From the NCBI GenBank assembly GCA_028554755.1, contig JAPTOF010000004.1, positions 1,743,501-1,807,500 on the forward strand: a DNA stretch of 64,000 nucleotides, read 5' to 3'. The notes below the pieces were generated by a model. It had not been told where the DNA came from and made no database searches. It saw only the letters and a program-made list of their open reading frames with translations. How positions within the stretch are numbered: position 1 is the stretch's first letter; the number at the start of each line of letters is the position of its first letter. Made by a program: the position numbers and the translations under genes. The stretch is from Cordia subcordata. Lineage: Eukaryota > Streptophyta > Magnoliopsida > Boraginales > Cordiaceae. This document shows, piece after piece, positions 22,475-33,045 of this stretch.

Positions 22475-24100
22475 TGGCTTCCCAGATAGTCTTTTCTACT
22501 TTGTTTAACTCGTGATGATGTTTCGTGTGTTTTAGTAGAATGAAAAAGAAAATAAGGCTTTGTTAGAATTATTTATATAATTTCTCTTCTTCTCCGTTAA
22601 TTTTCTTAAAATATCGATTTTTTTATTTGTTAATTGAGCGGGATATATAATTTGATTATTGGGACCGGATTTGTGAAACTTGTCTGATTCAACTTTTCAA
22701 TGAGAGTTTTGTGCTTCTTTTCTCGAATGGTCTAGAATTTTCAATGAAAAATTTATATAATCGTGAACTAATAATTAAATATTTTATAATTATTATATTT
22801 TTCGTGTAATAGTATCAATAATTGGAAGATCTAATTAGTGGTTTAATGAGGTTACAAGTTATAAGAAAATTATGATAAACTAATATGAATCATATATCAT
22901 TAGATATTCTTTTTTAAGTTCAATGCCCTTTTGGTGTCATCTTACTCTAATCTATTTACAATGCATATATACATCCAAGCTTAACGGACACGGTTAAAAT
23001 CAAACTTGTTCTTTTTTTCTTTTCGGTTAAAAAAATCAAACTTGTTCAAAGTTGGTAATTGTCATTTGTCAAGGGGCATCTTCTTTAGCAATTTAGCTCA
23101 TCCAAGAGAGCCCTATCTAAACTTATCATATCAGAAATGTTATGTCATTATTACTGAATTTGAATCCCTTCATAATATTATAGTTATTGATTCTTGAGAA
23201 TATCATAAAAGATAGTATTAAGTAAATATAACTTGATTTATATTCTTTTACAACATTTTAATCTTTTGAAAGAGATTCACTAGAATTGAATCATCAAAAT
23301 TATTCCATTGTAACTAGACAAATAATCCATTTTCATTAATTTTTACTTTTTTCGTAACGTTGTGATTACGAGTAGAGCAACACCTAGCCTAAAGTTCAAG
23401 AATTGTTGAATGTGTTTTAAACCAATAATTTATAATGTTGAAGGTGGCATCTGCAATAATACCACTTCTCCATGTGTTGTTAGGTAAAACGTCGTAAGAC
23501 ATCCTATATAGGTCACCTAAACTAATTTTAAAACATGGTTAACTCAAATCGCATTACCTGCTCGGAATAAGCAATGAACCAAATTAGAAAAAAAATAGCA
23601 AGTAAATGTGGTTTAGGTGTCAAGTAAATTTTCAAGAACTCTCTTGTAGTTCATTAGAAGTGTAGCGAAAATTTTTAGAGTCTAAAAAATTATTCGTCCT
23701 TTTTATAGTTTATTAAAAGTATATCAATACCATTACAAAATTTGTTATATTTCATCATAATTGTATTGTAAGTGCCCAAATCACAAATGGTGCACTTAAT
23801 CAAACAAAAATCTACACCACGATAACTAATCTCTATTTAAGCGTGAGGATGAAGACAAATGGTGCATAGTGTCATAAAAATACAAACGCTCGTAGGTGAG
23901 GAGTGAGTGTGTGCGCACATCGTAGAACTCGTCCGAGGGTGTAGACCACCAGCAATGACAACCTCGTTGACGCCTTACGTGGCAACATATGATCGCTTGA
24001 CACCTCACCAAACAACAAAAGACAGCACGTACACTACCATAAAATCTTCTTAGATTTCCTCCTGCCTCCACAGTAGTGTGATATCCTAAATTTTCAGATA
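22475..24100. other. AT-rich intergenic region, no gene recognised
   Basis: Open frames here are short and overlap on both strands; none resembles a known family. I see no clear repeat boundary. Confidence 0.4.
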
Positions 24101-25684
24101 AAATCTCTCGATTCTTTGATCAATTTCATCTCATGGCCCATTTTCAATCTTCTCCAAATTGAAGCGAAAGTGACCCTCGAACCCATTCTCGTGAACAACA
24201 ATTCATTCACCTTCTTCAAGTTTATTCTGCTCTTTGCACTTGTATTTCCAATCCTCAGCTGCCATGTTTTGAGGTATGTTCACTGTTGCCTTCTCTTCTT
24301 TTCTTGGATTTTTAAACTTTTTTTTTTTTAAGTGTTACTTGTGAAGTTTTGATAATTTTGTAAAAGATACGTGTTTAGATTATAATTTGTCACGGATTTA
24401 AATATTTGGATGTTCATGAAACTAAATGTCTGGAGAAGTTAATAGTTGAACTGGTTGTTTACCTTTGTAATGAGCTTCCATTTGCTTGTTTTAGTATCTT
24501 GGTTGGCTTTAGTTATATGTTCATTATCTACTGAATTGATACTCTTGTGTAATCTTTTGTGTTTTACATGTCTTTTCCTATTACCCTTTTTGTATAAAGC
24601 TGCTATAGACTGTGGATTATTGTCTTATTCTGTGATTGGGTAATCATTCTAGAGAAATTGGGGGTTAAACTACCAAAAAGCTGAAGCTGTTTTGTTCTAC
24701 TATTAGTAGTTATTATATGATTGTGTTAATACAACACTTCAACGAAAGTAGGAGTTTCCGATCGGCACTTTATCCAGAGATATCTTTCACTGTTGATTTG
24801 TAACATAGCGTGCAATTTCGACAAAATAGTTATGTTACTAATTATTAGATTATTTCGATAACATTATGAAAACGTTAGGAGTGATTAGCACTTCATCCGC
24901 GAATAAGTGAAGTTCGTTGTTTTTCAAATTTTTATTTTTTAATCTACTGATTAGTCTTTAGCGAAACTGAGTAAATTCATTGAACTTCTGCCCATTTTCG
25001 GCTACCTTGTTGTTCCATGTATATGAGACTCGTACTTCTCAATTGCATATATTCTTGAAAGTCAAACATTGGTTTCATCACTTTTTCCTGGCTCCATAAT
25101 TCAATTTTGAGTTGATAATGGAGTTAAGATTAGAAAGTTGTTTTTAACCAGTTAATACTACTTGTAACTTTTTTCATCATAGTGGGAAACTTAAAAATTG
25201 TCGACTTATTAAAGGAGTTGTCCTCTGGAAATAAATTTTGAGCGGACTTAGCATTGAAATGGTGATTTTCCAACCTCCTAGAATGATGTATGATTCTGCT
25301 GGTGAGGATTTAGGAGTGGGGAGCACAAATTTGCATTGTCACCTCAATATTATGAGGAAATTGGAAGAAGTGCTTGGAAACGCTACTTATTGTGTCTATT
25401 TATCGTACGAACCATGTGTTAAGGAAACTAATTGTGGGATGTATAGATGTAGTCATGTGTTAAAAAACTAATTGTGAGATGCTTGAGTTTGTTACTGGAA
25501 ACACGTGTTTCCTGGCTCTGGTTTTTGCTCTCATGTGTTCAAGTTACTCCGTCATCTAGTTGTGGACAGTGGGACTTGGAGTATGATAGCTAAAATCCGA
25601 TGGTCAAGATGTTTCATTTCAACTGCACTTGTGCTTAATGTTTATGACCTCAATATGCTTTCAGGTGATCAAAAGATCGGCCCA
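24101..25684 (+). other. upstream region of the F-box gene, probably including 5' UTR intron
   Basis: A pyrimidine-tract acceptor (TGCTTTCAG, ending at 25664) lies 20 bases before the chosen F-box start codon, so the first coding exon probably carries spliced 5' UTR. The donor is not certain; GAG/GTATGT at 24271 is one candidate. No other gene is recognised. Confidence 0.35.
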
Positions 25685-26788
25685 ATGTCTGTTGTGCCTG
25701 TGGATAATATGGCATCATTGAGCAGTGATATGTGTTACGACATACTCAGACGTCTTGATGGTGCGACGCTGGCTAGTGCAGCCTGTGCTTGTGCGACATT
25801 CTCCTCTATCTCGAAAGAAGAGAAATTATGGGAAAATGCTTGCATTTCCATGTGGCCTTCAACCAGCAGGGACGATGTTAAGAGTTTGATATCATCAATT
25901 GGGGGATTCAAAAAGTTCTATGCAGATTGCTTTCCCCTCATTGTAAACAAGGAAGTTCCTGAATTTGAACCGAGTAACTATCTAGAGTATCCTGAAGAGT
26001 GGAGTGATGCTGAATACTACGGTGATATGGACGAATCTGAATATACACCATCAGATTTTGTTTTCATCGTAGATGTTAAATATAAAGATAAAATGATCTG
26101 CTCAAAAGTCCTTTGGGGCATTCCTGATGCAAACGGATCCAATGGATGGTTTCATAACTGCCCCTTCCGTATCGATTTGCTTACCTACTCTGATGGAGAT
26201 GATGTTATACTCTCAGTTTCTGACGGTCTACCTGCCCTTATTTCTCTGGAAAGGGAGAGGAAAGATGGGAAGCTCTGGCAAGAGTTGTGTAACGGAATAC
26301 GGCTCAGTTGGATAATGGTGAACAGAAAAATAAAGCAAACTGCTAATCTCTCGAGCTGGGCTCCAATAGGTGGACAGAGGCATTGGCCGACAGAAAAGGA
26401 TTTCCTTATACGCTTCGGCTCTGTCCTTCCTGCAAAAGACATTCTTCCATGTCGAGTGGTGGAATGCATCCTTGTTATGAAGTTCAAGCTGATATACCCT
26501 CAGGGCGAAGATGCCCAGACGACTCTCAAATTGAAAGAGCTAAGCATGCAATTAGGAGATATGGAAGGCACGCACGTCAATGGTAGACGCAGTTTGCTTG
26601 TTCTTAAAGAAGCAGTAGGCTGTCGCAGGAGCAAGAATTATAGCGAGGCCCTCGAGTCTTGTCGTCTGTACTCAAAAGTCCAGAGTGAATTGAAGGAGGA
26701 AAAAATGAGAAATGAAGATAGGTTAGACAATCTTTTTATCTTGGTGGGCATTGCAGTGTGTATGACATTTTATTACTACTTCTGGTGA
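25685..26788 (+). CDS. F-box protein of the At2g36090/At2g27310 type, 367 aa, with C-terminal membrane segment
   Basis: A single coding exon encodes 367 residues. An F-box lies at about 8-50 (ASLSSDMCYDILRRLDGATL, then EEKLWENAC), which in this family docks to SKP1 and makes the protein a substrate receptor of an SCF ubiquitin ligase. The central region (GWFHNCPFRIDLLT, LRLSWI-like, ASWAPIGGQRHWPTE-like) fits the plant group named after At2g36090. The last residues, LFILVGIAVCMTFYYYFW (about 350-367), form a hydrophobic tail suitable as a tail anchor. I chose the ATG at 25685 because it follows a splice acceptor and gives the family-like start MSVVPVDNMASLSSDM. The upstream extension of the frame lacks family character. 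Confidence 0.85.
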   Translation: MSVVPVDNMASLSSDMCYDILRRLDGATLASAACACATFSSISKEEKLWENACISMWPSTSRDDVKSLISSIGGFKKFYADCFPLIVNKEVPEFEPSNYLEYPEEWSDAEYYGDMDESEYTPSDFVFIVDVKYKDKMICSKVLWGIPDANGSNGWFHNCPFRIDLLTYSDGDDVILSVSDGLPALISLERERKDGKLWQELCNGIRLSWIMVNRKIKQTANLSSWAPIGGQRHWPTEKDFLIRFGSVLPAKDILPCRVVECILVMKFKLIYPQGEDAQTTLKLKELSMQLGDMEGTHVNGRRSLLVLKEAVGCRRSKNYSEALESCRLYSKVQSELKEEKMRNEDRLDNLFILVGIAVCMTFYYYFW

Positions 26789-26876
26789 TATGACAGAGCT
26801 CAGTTTATTAAGAACATGTGCTCTAAATTCTTTTTCCTTCTGCTAATTTCTCTACCTCTGATCGGCTTATGCAAAA

Positions 26877-27274
26877 ATCTAATATTTGTCAGACAAAAGG
26901 CAGCTTTTCTCCATTCTTTTCTTTTCTCTTTCTCTTCTTTTGGCTTCTGGGCATGCTAAAAATTGAGCACATCCTAAATTGAGATTGTCCAAACAAGCAC
27001 AGGCCGACTAAGTGGAAATCCCGTTGCAATTGAGGTTATAAATTTTTAGTTTATGGGGTAGCATATCTAATATTTGTCAGACAAAAGGCCGCTTTTCTAC
27101 ATTCTTTTCCTTTCTCTTTCTCTTCTGCTAAATTGAGGTTGTCCAAACAAGCACAGGCCGACTAAGTGCTATTCCTGTTGCTGCAAAATTCAAGTTGTCC
27201 AAACAAGCACAGGCTGACTAAGTTCTATTCCCGTTGCAATTGGGGTTATAAATTTTCAGTTTATGGGGTAGATC
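26877..27274. repeat. duplication of about 190 bp with a third partial unit
   Basis: TAATATTTGTCAGACAAAAG occurs at 26880 and near 27068. GTCCAAACAAGCACAGGC occurs three times (near 26987, 27139 and 27197), and GGTTATAAATTTT with TTTATGGGGTAG ends the first and last units. Confidence 0.8.
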
Positions 27275-27857
27275 CGTAGTAGGGGAGAAAATAACTTGTT
27301 AGGTTGAGTAAGATCCCATTAAATTTTTACATTTTCTTATAGCATTGGGCTTCGAGATTAATTAATCACAGAGTTTACTGTTTAATTGGCTTTTTTTTTT
27401 TTCTCACGGCCAAAGGCTGATAACATTGCAACTAACGATAATTGATCTCTGAACATACTTACGTACTACTTAACTATAAAATTTTTGGTGTTTAATTGGC
27501 TTGTTGAGGGACTTAAAATACGCATGTTTGCTTGTTGGAACTTGACCGTAGACTTTTGTAATCATTATGATATCATTAACCTTCTTAAGTTGACCAGAAA
27601 ATTTTTTAAAAATTTCTCGAAGCCAACTCATCCAAATTTTATATATTCCATATTCTGATATAATCAATGATTCTTGTATCTGTCGATCCGGCGTGCTCCA
27701 TCAGGCTCCTGTCACGTTTATCATTCTTAGGAAAAGCTTTCTAAATGCACAAGAGCGATGATCATGCCGCAATGTGAGACTATTATTGTCCATGCTGGCT
27801 TGGCTACGCACGTTGTAAATGCATGTACATGAATGTACTAATTTCTCGTACAAAATC

Positions 27858-28012
27858 AAAAAATTGTATCATCAATATCGAATTGAAGTACAAGACTCGT
27901 GAAATTAATTTTTTCCCATTTGAGTATACGATTTAAAAAATTGTATCATCAATATCGAATTGAAGTACAAGACTCGTGAAATAAATTTTTTCCCATTTGA
28001 GTATACGATTAT
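27858..28012. repeat. 77-bp tandem duplication
   Basis: TTGTATCATCAATATCGAAT starts at 27864 and 27941. The two units differ by very few bases and both end TTGAGTATACGATT. Confidence 0.9.
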
Positions 28013-29495
28013 CGCCGCTATTATTGTTGTTTTCTTGATGTACCATATTCTCTTTTTTCTCCGCTCCCTGGGACAAGAAGGTCGGATTAGGATCCTTTCA
28101 TATTAAATGCTCTCACATATTGATATAAAAGGGAAATTTTAACCATTTATATGTAAAATCATATTATTTTCGTTAATGAAATTCAAATCTCAAAAAAAAG
28201 ATAGGGGATTTGAATTTTATAAATGACTGAGATAATATGATTATCTAAATAAAGGATTTTCCTCTCATATAAATATGATAGTATTTGATACGGGAGGATG
28301 CTAATTCGGGCCAATAAACAGACATTTCTTTCTCTCGATAGCTCCGCAAATAAAAAGAGAAAGCACCGTGAAATTTTTTAAAATATAAAAATTCTCACTA
28401 GTTTTTATTTTTATAATTATTTAATTCTAATAATAAAATATCTTAAATCTGTACATTGCATTTCGCTCTCAGGGTGGGGACTGCGAGAGGAAAGGTGAGC
28501 ACGACACCGTTGTAAAGCCGAGAAGGGCGGTATTTGCGGTACATTCGTAGTGTAAATGCCGCGATGATGTTTCTGACTAGCGATATGTTCATTTAATTAT
28601 CATAACATAATTTAAATGTCGTTGTGACATCTTAATCAATGCATTAATAATGATTATTCCAGATAAGACTTTTTAATATCAAATATTTTTTCGCTAAAAT
28701 TTATTTGTTCGGTCGTGCTTTCATATTAATTTAGTTAGGTTTGGTGCCAGACGTCCAGCTATAGACCATGTCGAAACCAGCAGCTCTAATGAATGGTGTT
28801 TCAGAACACGCACAAAAAAGAAAAAAGAAAAAGAAAAAAGAAAAAGAAAAAGAAAACGAAAGAAAAGAAAAGAAAAGAAAATAGTGGTGTCAACTCTCTG
28901 GCACGATGAGAAGACGAGAAATAATTAATTTGAGATTATTTTAACTATCAAATGTTTAATGAAACGCATCTATCATGTCGGGACATTTAGTTTCTCTTGA
29001 TTAGGCTGGCCAAATTTTTCGGCGCTACTTAATTTATGGAGTAGAATCTGACCACAGTAAATGGAAAATTGGAGTTGAATGTTTATTGATTTGAATTTCT
29101 TCCTAATATTCTAATATTATGATTAATGTTTATGAACAGTAAATGAAATGATTTGAATAATCCATTAAATGATCGGTGAATGGTTTCAATTTCATTCTAT
29201 ATTAGATTAAATCATATATTACCTGGTATTACATGCATGTACAACTCCTCATCGGTAAGTTATAACTGAGGTCAGCATTAAGCACGTTTGCAAGAAAGCA
29301 AATGAGGTGACTGATTAATAGTTCAAGATATTACGAATAATCCTCCTTAAAGCCTTTCAATGCTCTATATTTGTATTCGTCTACTCAATGCTATTGGTGT
29401 GTGTTTTGACAGAAAATTCTTAATTTTACCCTTTTTTAAAAAAAATTATTGTAAAAATACCCTAGTTTTAAAATCGTTTGCAAAAATACCCTCTT

Positions 29496-29756
29496 CGGTA
29501 AGTGACTTACCGAAACGGTAGGTGACTTACCATTTTCATTAATTCCGGGAATAAAAAAATTTTAAAAAAGCCGTTGGGAATTTAAATACTTTCGGTAAGT
29601 CACCTACCGAAACAAGCACCTACCGAAATAAACACAGAAATAATAGGTGACTTACTGTGTACTGTTTTATCGGGATGCGTTAAAATTAAAAAAAAAAACC
29701 GTTGGGCCAATATGATTTTCGGTAAGTCACCTACCGAACGGTAGGTGACTTACCGT
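29496..29756. repeat. left subterminal palindrome cluster
   Basis: CGGTAAGTGACTTACCG (29496-29512), CGGTAGGTGACTTACC (29516-29531), CGGTAAGTCACCTACCG (29593-29609), a half site at 29616-29625, AGGTGACTTACT (29645-29656), CGGTAAGTCACCTACCG (29720-29736) and CGGTAGGTGACTTACCG (29739-29755). Confidence 0.92.
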
Positions 29757-29763
29757 TTATTTT

Positions 29764-29771
29764 GGCTATAA
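29764..29771 (+). promoter_or_regulatory. TATA-like box inside the MULE
   Basis: GGCTATAAATACCCC is followed by a pyrimidine-rich leader-like stretch with little G. Transcription from here would run through the tandem repeat block. No convincing protein frame follows. Confidence 0.4.
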
Positions 29772-30243
29772 ATACCCCCTCCCACTCCCCATTTTTCCCC
29801 ACACCCGAGTTTACCCCACCCCTCACCCTTCCCAGCTTTGATATTGTGCAAAAAAAAAATATATTCTGGTCCTTTTTTTTTTACAAAAAAGTTTGCTCCA
29901 CGCGTAAGAAAGTGCCTTTACTTGTAAGTTTTCTACATTCTCGCCTATTTCTTTGTTATATATTGAATTTTATATGTATATACATGTTGTTAATATGCAT
30001 CGTATGTATGTATATATGTAATGTATATAGCATGTATGTATGTATATAGTATATGTACATGTGATATTAAAACGTCTACAATCTTGATATGTATTATTAA
30101 GTGTGTTGTATATATGTGTTTATTTTAGTTGCATATATGCGGGTGTGTGTTTATTTTACATGCATATGTATATATATTTTTTTACATGCATATGAATAGG
30201 ATATTTATCGTAATTTTGTAATGTATGACCTTTTCATTTGGTA

Positions 30244-30735
30244 GAGATTTATAGTATTTAAAAAATGTAAAAAGATTTTAGAAGTTGATTCCGAATTTTA
30301 GAAATCTCATAAACCGAGATTTATAGTATTTAGAAAATTTAGAAAGATTTTAGAAGAAGTTATGAATTTTAGAAATTTCATAAAGCCGAGATTTATAGTA
30401 TTTAGAAAATTTAGAAAGATTTTATAAAAAGTTATGAAAATTTAGAAAGATTTTAGAAAAAGGTTTTAATTTTAGAAATTTCATAGAACCGAGATTTATA
30501 GTATTTAGAAAATTTAGAAAGATTTTAGAAAAAGTTATGAATTTTAGAAATTTCATAGAGCTGAGATTTATAGTATTTAAAAAATTTAGAAAGATCTTAG
30601 AAAAAGTTATGAAAATTTAAAAAGATTTTAGAAGAAGTTATGAATTTTAGAAATTTCATAGAGTCGAGATTTATAATATTTAGAAAATTTAGAAAGATTT
30701 TATAAAAAGTTATGAAAATTTAGAAAGATTTTAAA
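30244..30735. repeat. tandem repeats inside the MULE
   Basis: Six or more units of about 71-102 bp start GAGATTTATAGTATTTA (near 30245, 30317, 30388, 30490, 30563 and 30665) and continue AAAATTTAGAAAGATTTTAG, then GAATTTTAGAAATTTCATA. The longer units carry an extra copy of the AAAATTTAGAAAGATTTTA part. Confidence 0.9.
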
Positions 30736-30756
30736 TAGGGGTTCAAACCATAAAGA

Positions 30757-31085
30757 AACGGTAAGTGAGTTACCGATCAAGGGGAATAGTGGCACAAAGA
30801 ACGGTAAGTGACTTACTGGTTAAAGCTAATAACGGTAAGTCACTTACCGTTCCTGGAAAATTGCAGCAGTAGATGACCTACACCGTTCTTGCTGACACGC
30901 TGGCACTTCTCGATATATTCTCTGACAGCTAATAACGGTAAGTCATTTACCGTTCTGAAATTGCGTGAGGTGACTCCATCGTTTATTCCCTAATAACGAC
31001 GTCACCTACCGCTCTTCTTTACGCCGACTTCTCGATATATTCTCCGGTTGGAAGAGCGGTAAGTCACTATCGTTTGATGAGTGAC
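30757..31085. repeat. right subterminal palindrome cluster
   Basis: CGGTAAGTGAGTTACCG (30759), CGGTAAGTGACTTACTG (30802), CGGTAAGTCACTTACCG (30833), CGGTAAGTCATTTACCG (30937), the degenerate GACGTCACCTACCG (near 30998), CGGTAAGTCACTATCG (near 31056) and GAGTGACTTAG (near 31079). Copies decay toward the right end. Confidence 0.9.
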
Positions 31086-31174
31086 TTAGTATTTTTGAAA
31101 TCAATTTTAAAACAAGGATATTTTTGTAACAATTTAAAAAAAAAGGTAAAAATAAAAATTTTCCGTGTTTTGAC

Positions 31175-32075
31175 TCACTCCTTTATTACACAACCAAAAA
31201 ATTATTTAGATAATTTATAATCTTTCATTAAATTGTTCTCAATATTTTAAAATATTAACGAGAATGTAAGTCACATTAACTAACAAGACATTTGAAAGAG
31301 AAGGATGATAAATTGGACTGTCGGGAGTGACGTGTGACATAAACCCTTCGATGGGATATTGCACAATTTCGCTGTCGTGTTCTCTACCGTATTTGTGAAG
31401 GACATTTGGTGGATTCTCCACAATATTTTGTGGGGCCATTTTTATTTTCCATCGAGATAAATGCTGCGTCGCCGACCATCTTCGATGCAATAACCAAATA
31501 GTTGACATTTTTCTCTGCGTTTTGTCCCTGTTAAAAAAACTTTATTTTGTAAAATTATAAAATTGCAAAACTTCGCAAATAGAAATACATACTTATTACG
31601 ATTTTTTCAAGTGTCTTTGAGAAAATAAAAGAACCGTAAAGGGTGTTTGAATTGTATTTTATCCATATTTTTATTATTTTACTTTTAAATCTTTATTTTT
31701 ACTGAGTTGTTGTAATATATTACAACTGATAATGCTTTAAATAGCAATACAAGATAATACTTATCATTGCCTCAAATCCTTATGTGGTATTAAAGCCTAA
31801 GTTATGGGCTAATATTATATTTGTTCACATGTAATCTTTTTTTATCCAAGTGTGATATTCTAATTTGTCCAACATATAACTCTTCTTTCAATTATCAAAT
31901 TAGGTCATATGTGAGGGGGAGAGTTGAGTATTATTCTTCCCACATAAAAAGTTCAAAAAATTTAAAACTACTTAATAAAATTCTAAGCTATTCTAATTAG
32001 TATAAATTGATTTTAGATTAAAACCTCAATATTTTTTTATGCATATAGAAGAGAACGATATCCAAACACACATAT
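31175..32075. other. AT-rich spacer, no gene recognised
   Basis: An 89-codon minus-strand frame (31239-31508) contains ordinary-looking amino acid sequence but no family I recognise; it could be a gene relic. Confidence 0.35.
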
Positions 32076-33045
32076 GGGTGTTCACTCATTGGAGATCCTC
32101 AATATTTTCTCCAAACTTTTGGAGTTTGGGGAAATTGAATATGGAGAATAGTCAATTGGAGAAAAAATATTGGATATGGAGAATTTCTTGAGAAAAAAAG
32201 TTAGAGATTGGATAAAATTCTAAATTTTGGAGATTATTCAATTTATCCAAAATTCAGTAGATTAATTTTTTAAAAGGCCAAATATATACACTACACACAC
32301 TTCACCCATTACAAACACTCACGCACTACACACATTTCACACACTGCACATTATATACACTACACGTATTACACACGTTTAACACGCTACACACACTGCG
32401 CCACAACCCCGGGGGTTGGGCCGGGGACCCGGGGGCTGGCACTACACATGTTTAACATGCTACACACACTGCTCCCTGGCCCCTACCCCGCCCCCGCCCT
32501 CGGTCCCCGGGTCCCCTGGCCCAGCGCCCGGGCAGAGTCTCGAGTCCTAAGCCAGGTCTCGGGGTGCAGGGGGCTGGGGGCCGGGACCGGAGGGCCTAGG
32601 CTGTGTCCTTGGTCCCGAGAGCCTGTGCACCGCCCTCGATATCCCTGGGCACTAAAGGTGTCCGCACGAGGCGAGGCGCCAAGGGTCAGGAGCAGGGTGT
32701 CGAGGCGCCTAGTCAGGGACTCGGCGGCCCGGGTTGGGTCCCAGGGCACCGGAGTTCGGATTTTTGGTATGACAACCGAACCATAAAAATTTTTTTAAGA
32801 GAAAATATAAACAACTTCTTTTTTGCGAGTGTGTATATTTTTAATACATGTTTACCTTTAATGTATTTTTCTTAAATTGGAGATCTCCATTCACTAAGGA
32901 GTTTTGTCTAATTTTCCTATTATCCAAATTTGTATTCCCCATTGGAAAATTGTGCAAAAATTGGTGAAAATTTTTTTCTTCAAAATTATTTTAGAGAAAT
33001 AATAGTATTTTATTTTAAAATAAATAATTTCTTATGAACACCCCT
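32076..33045. mobile_element. probable TIR element with an extreme GC-rich core
   Basis: The left end GGGTGTTCAC and the right end read inward GGGGTGTTCAT are inverted. The flanks share AAACACACATAT (32064-32075 and 33046-33057), longer than a typical target duplication and in CA-rich DNA, so the exact family is uncertain. The core at 32400-32765 is roughly 70% G+C, unlike anything else in the window. The 33-bp unit CACTACACACGTTTAAC... occurs twice, near 32364 and 32439. Confidence 0.55.

Larger units (their letters stand above)
26789..29410. other. repeat-rich intergenic region
   Basis: No gene is recognised. It holds the duplications at 26877-27274 and 27858-28012, a purine-only tract (28814-28880) and a short GC-richer segment at 28460-28565 without coding character. 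Confidence 0.5.
29411..31164. mobile_element. non-autonomous Mutator-like element (MULE), 1754 bp
   Basis: The direct repeat GTGTTTTGAC (29401-29410 and 31165-31174) flanks the element, fitting the 9-10-bp duplications made by Mutator transposases. The terminal inverted repeats are long, about 75 bp: left AGAAAATTCTTAATTTTACC, right read inward GGAAAATTTTTATTTTTACC. Inside are two subterminal clusters of CGGTAAGT/ACTTACCG palindromes (29496-29756 and 30757-31085), a TATA-like box at 29764-29771 and a tandem repeat block (30244-30735). No transposase frame is seen. Confidence 0.88.

Noticed and set aside
26185..26487. Frames overlapping the F-box gene on both strands
   Set aside because: They lie wholly inside the F-box coding exon, which has clear domain support.
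29496..31085. Reading the CGGTAAGT palindromes as a CRISPR-like or prokaryotic operator array
   Set aside because: Spacing is irregular, they lie only in subterminal zones of an element with inverted ends and a target duplication, and a transposase-binding role explains the layout better.
32448..32875. Three overlapping frames of 88-112 codons on both strands in the GC-rich island
   Set aside because: High GC content removes stop codons by chance; the frames are mutually antisense, Arg/Gly/Pro-rich and resemble no family.
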